Shown here: positions 53,622 through 60,862 of the stretch, one piece after another | How positions within the stretch are numbered: position 1 is the first letter of the stretch | How the letters are laid out: each line of letters starts with the position of its first letter | Assembly: GCA_964558295.1 (NCBI GenBank) | Contig: CAZLDQ010000003.1 | Coordinates: forward strand, 1 to 62,459 | DNA from: JBDKTH01 sp964558295 | Lineage (GTDB): Bacteria; Planctomycetota; Planctomycetia; Pirellulales; Thermoguttaceae | Length of the DNA: 62,459 bases | Direction of reading: 5' to 3' | Made by a program: the position numbers and the translations under genes | Notes under the pieces: generated by a model | The model's input: only the letters and a program-made list of their open reading frames with translations | What the model was told of the DNA's origin: nothing | Databases searched by the model: none

Positions 53622-54173
53622 GGGAACCTCCCTTCTGCAAAAGTCAGGGTGCCAACAACACCCACAAAAGTAGCGCGAGGGGGCGTGAAGTCAATGGCTC
53701 GGAAGTTGAAGTAATGACCGCTTGTCATACTCCGATTGGCAAATCTCGCATCGACAAATACCACCAGCATGGGGGGCATTCGGTTTTCGGGATAACACGG
53801 CATCCATGCCACATGGAGATTGGGGCGAATAGGAAGAATGGGTCGCGTCGTCCGATTTCCACGGACTCTCACCAATCGGTCCCAAGGGAGCTTCTGGCGT
53901 GGTGGAAAGGAAAGAGCGAATGGCGAGATTCGTGCCAATGAAACCGATTACCGTTGTCCGTGGCACGCTGTTGCATACGGCGGGCAGTGTGGCACAGTCG
54001 ATCTGGGCGAATTACCCGCATCCAGGTCGCCAAAACCTAAACCCGTTTTGGCCACAGGCTAAATCGGCCGTGCCGGCATTCGTGCCGGCATTCGTGCCGG
54101 CATTGAAGGCCGTGAGCAAGGAGCGTAGCGAAACCGTTCGTGTGGCGGTGTCTGCGGCACTTGATCGGATCGG
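53622..54173. other. Gene-poor stretch with a 12-bp tandem repeat
   Basis: No convincing gene. GTGCCGGCATTC is repeated almost three times at 54070-54104, and the following bases encode a HEAT-like segment (ETVRVAVSAALDRIGQ) in one rightward frame that ends at 54180, perhaps the tail of a lost gene. Confidence 0.45.
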
Positions 54174-56351
54174 TCAATGAAGCTGGTTGGCCACGGCGAA
54201 ATGCTGGGCCACTTCGTCAGCCGTGAGGGCTCGGGCGAAGACGGCCACTTCGTCCAGCTTGCCTTCAAAGGTATCCTGCTGGTCGTACCTGCCACCAACG
54301 CTCAGACGTGAGGCACGATCGCTGGCGGGCGTCGTCGTTGTTCCTTGGATGACCGGCTTGCCGTCGAGATAGACAATGACCTGTTGACCGTCGCGCACGA
54401 GGACCACATGGTGCCAAGTGCGCATTGAAAGCTGCGGACCGTCGCAAAGCATGTCGCTGGGCTCCTGACTGGCGGAAAACACGAGTCGGCCCGGTTGCCC
54501 GGCTGTTCCTGCGATTGCGAGGCAATCGGCCTGGGCTGGCGTCTCGCCATCGCCTGTTCGAGCGAAGAGATAGCCGGTTACCGTGCGAGCGTCGTTGGGT
54601 AGACCATTCCAACACCAGAGTTCCACGCTGTAGCTGATACCCAGCCCGGCGATTTCCGCGAGCATGCGTCCACCGGCGAAGTGTGCACAGCGGTTGATGA
54701 CGCCATGACCAGAAAAGGCGTCCGCCGCGGGACCGTCAAGGTAAAACACCACGTTGTCTTCATATCGACCGTCGTGTCGGTTGCCAGACGCATCGTGGGC
54801 TACGGGACCTTGGAATTCACCGAGTCGCCAGTAGGCTACGGGCTTGGCGGCTAGCACTGCTTGGGCATACGGCCCGTGCGGCTCATTGTTCTTTCGGCGT
54901 GGCTTGCCGGCGATTTGTTCGAGCAGGCCGAGCATCGCTTCGACGATCTTCGGCTCGGCAGTCTCTTCCAGAGCGGCCGAACGAGCCGGCCAAGTTGTGT
55001 AGCCACCCAGTCTATGTTGCTCGGGAGGGGGAATGTAGCCCTCATAGCCGTTGGCCAATTCGAAATTCATCGTGGTTGTGAAAGGGCTTTGAGCTTTAAG
55101 CTTCAGCCCGGTAATCCCAAACACCTCGCAGGGAATGGCCGCGATCCCCAGGTCGCCAATCTGCATTGCTAGGAGTCTGAAGGTCCGGACGGGATCTGCG
55201 TGGAGGTGAAGTGCCTCAAGAGCGTAGATTTCCGGTTGAGTCTTGGGCAGCCGGTCGCCAATCTTGGCGGCCATGTCCTTGGCCCAGGCCAGCCGCTCGG
55301 CGTCGGGCACGCGGCGATGGAGTGTCAGTTCACGATCGGCGGCGGCAAGTGGAACCCAGTCGTGGTACTTGATGGTCTGATAGGCCACGAAGGCCTTTTG
55401 GGCAATCGCTTGCGCATACTGGTGCATTCCTTTGTCCCAACGGGACTTGGGCAGGTCGTAATCGCGGTTGTGCAGGTCGCCGCTGGTTCCCTGAGACATG
55501 ATGCCGACGAACGGCGGATTGGTGTGTTCGGCTCCGATCAGCCTCGCAATCTCTATGGCGAAAGCACCATAGTAATCAGCGGAAAGGGCTGGTGAACCGT
55601 GATAATGCATGGAGTAGTTCGCCAAAAGGGCGATCGGCCGTCCTTCGATGGATTGCACGGCAAGAACCCCCAACTCGGAGTCTTCTGGTCCCGCCGGCCC
55701 AATGTAATCGGGATTCTGAAAGCCTGGGTGCATCATTGCCCGCACGGTCTTTGCGCCGAATGGATCGGTCCCCAGGCGATCGGGGCGTTTGATCCACCGG
55801 CGGCATGAAGTCCCCTCCGGAACGTCGATGGTCGTCCAGCCAATCCGGGCCGGAGCGAGATTGGCTACCGCATGTTGGATTCCTTCAGCAATTCGTCGGG
55901 GCAGGTACTTTGTATAGACTTCGTCCGCACGGCTGCCCAGTAGGGCGGCGAGCGATGGGGCCGAGTGAGTATGGGTCGCCGAGATCAGGATTTGTTGGTC
56001 GGGAATGCCGGTAGCCTGACGAGCCAGCCGCTTCGTCTCGTGGATGACAGATTGAGGGATCACGCAACTGTCAACAACGGCGATAGCTAGACGGGTTGTG
56101 CCGTTGTCGAGGACGAGACATCGTGCATGAAGGGGATCCGTGACCTGATTGGCGGTCCGCTCGGTGAAACCACCGTTCACGATAACCGGCAACGTCGCGG
56201 GAGTGACGTCGATGGCATAGGCGCCGGCACGAAAGCACTTCTTGGCCGTTTGATCAGCCTCGGCATGAAGACTGGGACCGGAATAAGCCAGGAACGCTGT
56301 CGTTGTCGTGGCGGCTGCAAGAAACTGACGGCGGGTAGTACGTTGGTTCAT
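54174..56351 (-). CDS. Exported neutral/alkaline ceramidase-like hydrolase with LamG domain
   Basis: A 725-residue protein. The Tat signal TTRRQFLAAATTTTAFLAYS is at residues 5-24. The ceramidase-type core (about 40-500) shows AGAYAIDVTP, the zinc-ligand block ILISATHTHSAPS near 130 and MHYHGSPALSADYYG near 255. The C-terminal LamG/concanavalin domain (about 525-720) contains WHHVVLVRDGQQVIVYLDGK. ATG 56351 places the Tat signal correctly. Last gene of a leftward group with two sugar isomerases and a XylR regulator. Planctomycete relatives may act on other amides or esters, so the substrate is open. Confidence 0.85.
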   Translation of the reverse strand: MNQRTTRRQFLAAATTTTAFLAYSGPSLHAEADQTAKKCFRAGAYAIDVTPATLPVIVNGGFTERTANQVTDPLHARCLVLDNGTTRLAIAVVDSCVIPQSVIHETKRLARQATGIPDQQILISATHTHSAPSLAALLGSRADEVYTKYLPRRIAEGIQHAVANLAPARIGWTTIDVPEGTSCRRWIKRPDRLGTDPFGAKTVRAMMHPGFQNPDYIGPAGPEDSELGVLAVQSIEGRPIALLANYSMHYHGSPALSADYYGAFAIEIARLIGAEHTNPPFVGIMSQGTSGDLHNRDYDLPKSRWDKGMHQYAQAIAQKAFVAYQTIKYHDWVPLAAADRELTLHRRVPDAERLAWAKDMAAKIGDRLPKTQPEIYALEALHLHADPVRTFRLLAMQIGDLGIAAIPCEVFGITGLKLKAQSPFTTTMNFELANGYEGYIPPPEQHRLGGYTTWPARSAALEETAEPKIVEAMLGLLEQIAGKPRRKNNEPHGPYAQAVLAAKPVAYWRLGEFQGPVAHDASGNRHDGRYEDNVVFYLDGPAADAFSGHGVINRCAHFAGGRMLAEIAGLGISYSVELWCWNGLPNDARTVTGYLFARTGDGETPAQADCLAIAGTAGQPGRLVFSASQEPSDMLCDGPQLSMRTWHHVVLVRDGQQVIVYLDGKPVIQGTTTTPASDRASRLSVGGRYDQQDTFEGKLDEVAVFARALTADEVAQHFAVANQLH

Positions 56352-56423
56352 AAGAAGCCTTCTCACTGACAACCAATCGTGTATGCCACTTCTGACCACA
56401 CAAGAAACTTGCCCGCCACTCGG

Positions 56424-57305
56424 CTAGGCCGCAACGAGTTGTCGGGCGACGTCATCGAAATAGGCTGCACACTGAGCGATATCTGCTTCAATATAAGCCG
56501 GGGTTTGATCATATTCGATTCCGAAGACACCCCGAAAACCCTGTCGATGGAGTTCTTGGAGGATGGCTCGGATGCTTCCTTTGCCTGTGCCGAAAGGTAC
56601 ACAGATGCCTTTCTCGTTGACATCTTTGAGATCAAACGTAAGAATTCGACCTTGCAACTTCGCCAGCGTGGCGACCGGATCGAGGCCAGATCGAGCCCAG
56701 TGTCCAGTATCGCAACAGGCGCCGATCCGTTTACTGCGTCCCGCAAACAGCTTCAGGAGCGTTTCAGGCTCCCAATAGAACGACGGTTTGGCGTGATTGT
56801 GGACAGCTACGTTGATCTGATACTCGTCGCAGAGTGGCTCCAGCATGTCAACGGCGGCCACGGGAGGCTCACCATCGAGCGTTTCGATCCCTAAGTCCTT
56901 CGCAAAGTCAAACAACCTCCGGCAGGCGTCCTTGTTGTCGAGCCGCCGGCAATAGCAGGCTGCCAGTTGGACGCCTGCGTCGCCGAGGCGAGCCTTGGTC
57001 TCGCGGCGTTCGCTCTCCGACATGGTCTCGGACATACACGCTTCGGATTTCTGCGGGCTGAGCTTTTGCCAGTTGAACCCCACGAGTTGTCGCAAGCCAA
57101 GCGAGGCGACCTTGTCAATCGTTTCATAAAACGTCAGGTGACGAAAGCTATAGGCCGCACAGCCGAGTCGCCAGCCGAGTCGATCAGCATGCATTGCCCC
57201 TGGACGTGGGGCGGCGGCCACGTTTCCCAGGCCGATAGTAGCTGCCGCGGCACCTGCTGATCCGACCAGCTTGAGGAAGAGACGACGAGCGATGGAATCA
57301 ACCAT
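56424..57305 (-). CDS. Sugar phosphate isomerase/epimerase-type TIM-barrel, exported
   Basis: A 293-residue AP-endonuclease-2-type TIM barrel (xylose-isomerase-like family). A Tat-like N terminus (ARRLFLKLVGSAGAAAATIG) suggests export. Barrel motifs are visible: LGCAAYSFRHLTFYETIDKV near 48, NVAVHNHAKPS near 178 and GACCDTGHWARSG near 212, where His/Asp/Glu metal ligands are expected. It starts 155 bases after the end of the next gene upstream and precedes the ceramidase gene by 72 bases. The substrate is unknown. Confidence 0.83.
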   Translation of the reverse strand: MVDSIARRLFLKLVGSAGAAAATIGLGNVAAAPRPGAMHADRLGWRLGCAAYSFRHLTFYETIDKVASLGLRQLVGFNWQKLSPQKSEACMSETMSESERRETKARLGDAGVQLAACYCRRLDNKDACRRLFDFAKDLGIETLDGEPPVAAVDMLEPLCDEYQINVAVHNHAKPSFYWEPETLLKLFAGRSKRIGACCDTGHWARSGLDPVATLAKLQGRILTFDLKDVNEKGICVPFGTGKGSIRAILQELHRQGFRGVFGIEYDQTPAYIEADIAQCAAYFDDVARQLVAA

Positions 57306-57460
57306 GGGGGGCCCTTGAGGAGCAGAGATGGCGTAGCTGTCAAGAACAATATTGGATGGTCCGCGTTACCAGAGAACAACTGCCAAATGCGTCGCAGATG
57401 GTACGAATGAACGGTGAAAGTCTTGTTCGCTTGGTACCATGGGGTTTCAATGAAAACAAC

Positions 57461-58288
57461 TCAACCGAGCAATTCTCGCAAATACTTGATGCTGCGGGCG
57501 GCTTGGTCGATCGAACCGCATTCGACGGAGAATACGATATCGCGAGGACAGCGGCGTACGATGTCGATTACTCGCCGCCAGTCGATCACTCCATCGCCGC
57601 AGGCACAGCCAACGGGCGTGCCGGTGACCTTGCCACGTTCGGCCGTGGAGTGTTCCACGGTGATATCCTTGGCATGGAGGTGGACCAAACGGTCGACGAC
57701 GCGTTCAAGCCAAGCGTAGGGATCGTGTCCAGCGAGGTAGGCGTTTCCTGTGTCGAGATTAATGCCGATGGCCGGGGACTGGACGAGGTTGTAGATCCGA
57801 TCGAGGCCTTCCGGGCTGTTCGAATACTGCGAGTGGCATTCCAGGCCGATTTTGATTCCCCGTGGCTCGGCGACGAGGGCCGCTTCGTAGAGCATGTAGC
57901 GCATCAGGACGTGGTCCTCTTCTTCTGTCGTCCAAGAGGCTTTTACGCCTTCATCCGTATTGACGACCGGGGCGCCGCATTCGGCTGCATAGCGAATGGC
58001 CTGTTTCAGATAATCTCCGTGGACATCGGGGCGACAAACCGGTCCGTGCGCCTGGAGGCCGGAGACCTTCAGACCGGCCTTTTCAGCGGCACGGCGGATT
58101 CGGAACGGGTCGTCCCACATGGACACGGTGTGGTAGTATTTGGCTTCGCTCATCAGCTCACGGCCCCAATGGACCATGGGTTCGATGTATTCGTAGCCCA
58201 ACTCGGCCGCCTTCTCCACCCCCCACTCGAACGGTTTCTCATGGCGGCGAATGGCCTCCATGTTCATGCCAAGGAATATTTGACCCAT
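57461..58288 (-). CDS. Sugar phosphate isomerase/epimerase-type TIM-barrel, cytoplasmic
   Basis: A 275-residue TIM-barrel isomerase without a signal peptide. The core shows IKIGLECHSQYSNSPEGLDR near 147, GINLDTGNAYLAGHDPYAW near 177, and VHLHAKDITVEHS near 205; Glu, His and Asp in these blocks are the usual metal ligands. ATG 58288 has GGAG eight bases upstream. It is the first structural gene after the XylR-type regulator, 150 bases downstream of its stop, in a gap that has a candidate operator. The exact sugar is unknown. Confidence 0.86.
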   Translation of the reverse strand: MGQIFLGMNMEAIRRHEKPFEWGVEKAAELGYEYIEPMVHWGRELMSEAKYYHTVSMWDDPFRIRRAAEKAGLKVSGLQAHGPVCRPDVHGDYLKQAIRYAAECGAPVVNTDEGVKASWTTEEEDHVLMRYMLYEAALVAEPRGIKIGLECHSQYSNSPEGLDRIYNLVQSPAIGINLDTGNAYLAGHDPYAWLERVVDRLVHLHAKDITVEHSTAERGKVTGTPVGCACGDGVIDWRRVIDIVRRCPRDIVFSVECGSIDQAARSIKYLRELLG

Positions 58289-58408
58289 GATGAATGCTCC
58301 GAATGGTTGGCTTCCTGTCGTCAAGGTCGGCCGACAGATTTTGATTGCATGATCCGTCAGACTTTGTTACTGATCGTAGCCGGGAAACGCAGGCTTGTCG
58401 ATGAAAGC

Positions 58409-58436
58409 TTGCGCACCGGAATTGCACAATTGCGCA
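58409..58436. promoter_or_regulatory. Candidate XylR operator upstream of the isomerase genes
   Basis: TTGCGCA is repeated at 58409-58415 and 58430-58436, exactly 21 bases apart (two helical turns), a typical AraC-family geometry. The second copy is part of ACAATTGCGCA, whose reverse complement TGCGCAATTGT occurs upstream of the regulator gene at 59686-59696. The site is about 120 bases before the isomerase start. Confidence 0.45.
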
Positions 58437-58438
58437 AC

Positions 58439-59629
58439 TCAAGGATGTCGCAATCGTTCGCGGTACGCGGCGGGAGCCAAACCAACGCGTTGGTGGAAGA
58501 GACGGATCAGGTAGTTGACACTACTGAATCCAGAGGCAACGGCGACACGCGCCACAGGGAGTTCGGTCTCGGCCAGCAGACGCTTGGCCCGTTCGAGGCG
58601 TGCTTGCTGGATTTCCCGATTGACCGATCGGCCGAGGATCTGTTGAAACCGTAGCTCGAGGGTACGGCGGGAACAGCCGACATGGCGGACGACGTCGGCC
58701 ACGCCAATCGGCCGGACAGCGTTATCCTGGATGAACCGGAGGGCACGGGCCACCTGGCGGTCGTCCATTGCCAAAACGTCGGTTGACCGCCGCGTTACCA
58801 CATGAGTCGGTTTGACGAGAATCCGTTGCGGTTCGCGAATGCGTCCGGCCATCAGGCCATCGAGCAAGGCAGCGGCTTCGTAGCCGGCTTGCTCCACGTT
58901 CAGGCAGACACTGGACAAAGGGGGATCGGAGAGTTCGCAAAGCAGCTCATCATTGTCAACGCCCAAGACGGCCACATCTTCAGGTACCTGAAGCCCTGCG
59001 GCACGGCACGCTTCGAGGACTTGGCGGCCACGGTCGTCGTCGCAGGCCAAAACGCCCAGCGGCTTGGGAAGCTTCTGGAGCCAAGCGCCGAGGATCGCTT
59101 GTTCGCGTCCCCAACGTCGATTCTGGGGCGCCGTGGGGAGAGGGAAGACGTGCGCAGGCAAACCGGCTTCGGCCAGACGTTGGGAAAAACCGACTTCCCG
59201 GCGTGCGGACCAGGGAGGTTCGCCCCAGACGCCGACAAAGGCCAAATGGCGAAAACCACGATCCAGGAGGTATTGCGCCGCCATGTAGCCGGCCTTCTGA
59301 GAATCGGGGCAGACTTCGGACAGTCGGGAAAGCGGGTTGTCGGGGGCGAGCTGCTTCTGGTTCAGATCAAGTGCGATGACCGGCAAACCCGAGTTGAGGA
59401 TGGCGTTCGCCACCTGCGGTGTCTCGATCCGGGCGATGATGCCGGTGCCGCCCCATTCTTCCATACGTGGCAACACCTGTCGGAGATCACCCGGCGTGAT
59501 ATAGAAGGCCCAAGGGCCGTGGAGTCGTGCATAGCGGACCACGCCCCGAAGAAGGGCCCGGCCGTAACCCAACGAGGTTTCAACCAACAAAGCGACCTTG
59601 GGAATACCAGCGGTCATAGCCTGCATCAT
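58439..59629 (-). CDS. XylR-type AraC family transcriptional regulator
   Basis: A 396-residue regulator with a LacI-like sensor domain (about 10-275; PKVALLVETSLGYGRALLRG near 10, VAVLGVDNDELLCELSD near 215) and a C-terminal AraC double helix-turn-helix (about 290-390; SRRTLELRFQQILGRS, then VAVASGFSSVNYLIRLFHQR). The start is taken at ATG 59629, giving almost the same length as the paralogue at 15994. It probably activates the downstream isomerase/ceramidase genes in response to a sugar, and may control itself through the 59686 motif. Confidence 0.88.
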   Translation of the reverse strand: MMQAMTAGIPKVALLVETSLGYGRALLRGVVRYARLHGPWAFYITPGDLRQVLPRMEEWGGTGIIARIETPQVANAILNSGLPVIALDLNQKQLAPDNPLSRLSEVCPDSQKAGYMAAQYLLDRGFRHLAFVGVWGEPPWSARREVGFSQRLAEAGLPAHVFPLPTAPQNRRWGREQAILGAWLQKLPKPLGVLACDDDRGRQVLEACRAAGLQVPEDVAVLGVDNDELLCELSDPPLSSVCLNVEQAGYEAAALLDGLMAGRIREPQRILVKPTHVVTRRSTDVLAMDDRQVARALRFIQDNAVRPIGVADVVRHVGCSRRTLELRFQQILGRSVNREIQQARLERAKRLLAETELPVARVAVASGFSSVNYLIRLFHQRVGLAPAAYRERLRHP

Positions 59630-59685
59630 CGGGGCTTTCGGCCACCGGGTGGACCTTGAAGGGCACCGGTGGAGGAACGTCCATA

Positions 59686-59696
59686 TGCGCAATTGT
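59686..59696. promoter_or_regulatory. Motif TGCGCAATTGT upstream of the XylR-type gene
   Basis: An exact 11-base match, in opposite orientation, to the sequence at 58426-58436. It lies 57 bases before the regulator start, so it may mediate autoregulation. Confidence 0.4.
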
Positions 59697-59793
59697 ACTA
59701 TGGTATTCGGAGCACGCAACCCAGTCGAGTGGCGGAAAGGTAGTACACGGACTGCTGCCGTCGGCATCTGCTTTTGAGGAAAAGGAGGGCGTC

Positions 59794-59919
59794 ATGAGCA
59801 ATCCGTGTTCTTGCAAGCGGTGTTTTGCGGCTGGATTCACCTTGGTCGAGCTCCTGGCGAAAATCGCTGGATCGGCAGGGCGTCGGCCGATATCACGCCC
59901 GACGGGCCGGTGGTGTTGA
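59794..59919 (+). pseudogene. Prepilin (DUF1559-type) leader fragment
   Basis: ATG 59794, with AAAGGAGG five bases upstream, starts SNPCSCKRCFAAGFTLVELL, a normal class III pilin leader. The helix then breaks after about 24 residues (LAKIAGSAGRR) and the frame closes at 59919. The DNA beyond about 59862 belongs to a different, ceramidase-like gene in another frame. A truncated gene start, probably left by a deletion. Confidence 0.7.
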
Positions 59920-60605
59920 CCAGGATGAAGACCGTGCGGATCACCCGCGAAATCCAGGAGCCGTTGCATGGTCAACGTATTGACTGTCGAGGATGGGAAG
60001 GCGTGCGTGTCGTTGATCAGGCGATTCTGGTCTCTAGTGAGCGGTGTGTGATCTGCCCCGACATTCAAAGGGTTTTACAAGCACTTGGCCGATCGGCTGC
60101 TCGGTTTCGACATCAACCAACTCTTCCTAGCAGCCACGCATATCCACGCCTCGCCGGTTCTCTTGCAAGACCGGTAGGAGAGCGATAGTGACGCGGTGCA
60201 GCCCAAGGACTATGTACTGCTTATAACGTAACGAGCGGATAGCCGAGGCTGTCATGAAGGCTTGGGAAAGCCGTTCAATGGGGACAGGTGCCTGACATGC
60301 AGTGGTGGGTTGCAATCGCCGTGTGGTGTTCAGCGACGGCAAGGGGGTGATATGCGGCAATACGAACGCTGCGACCTTCCGGCGAATCGAAGGGTATGAA
60401 GATGAAGCTCACGCAGTCGATGTTCTTTGCTTGTATGACCAGCAGAAGAAGCTTAAGGTGGCGGCGATCACCTTGGCCTGCCCGGCGCAGTCGGTGACCG
60501 GCACCGGGCTCAGTGCCGAAGTCACCTGCAACCTGATCGGTCCGGAAGAGCCCCAGGTGTTGGTGGATCGTACAGTGGAGGCGAGCGATACCGCCTGGAG
60601 GTCTG
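59862..60605 (+). pseudogene. Decayed neutral/alkaline ceramidase family gene
   Basis: Pieces of one ceramidase-like protein appear in order but in changing frames: IGRASADITPDGPVVLT near 59870, LFLAATHIHASPVLLQDR near 60119-60175 (the zinc-site block), VVGCNRRVVFSDGK near 60305, and RRIEGYEDEAHAVDVLCLYD with ITLACPAQSVTG up to about 60500, then the C-terminal GPEEPQVLVDRTVEA. Stops, frameshifts and internal deletions make it non-functional. It differs in sequence from the intact gene at 54174, so it is a separate paralogue. Confidence 0.75.
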
Positions 60606-60862
60606 AGCCCATGTCGAGTCGTCAGCTTTCCTCATCTTTCGGGGGAGAGGGGGCTGGCCCGTACCAATTCTTCGACGCCCCCCCCCTTTGTTGATCCGGT
60701 AGGCTGAAGGTACGATAGAAGAGATGGAGCTTACCGTTGCACGATCGGCGTTTCGGAACAGACGCCAGTTTCGGCAACGCTCGCTGATGGGACTTCCTCC
60801 GAATCGCGGAATGTCCCGTCCGGAACAGGATAGACAACAAGAGGCATCGGACTGGGGTATCT

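Noticed and set aside
53899..54180. A small rightward gene before the ceramidase stop
   Set aside because: It depends on a 12-bp tandem repeat, overlaps the ceramidase end and has no clear ribosome site; noted only as a possible gene tail.
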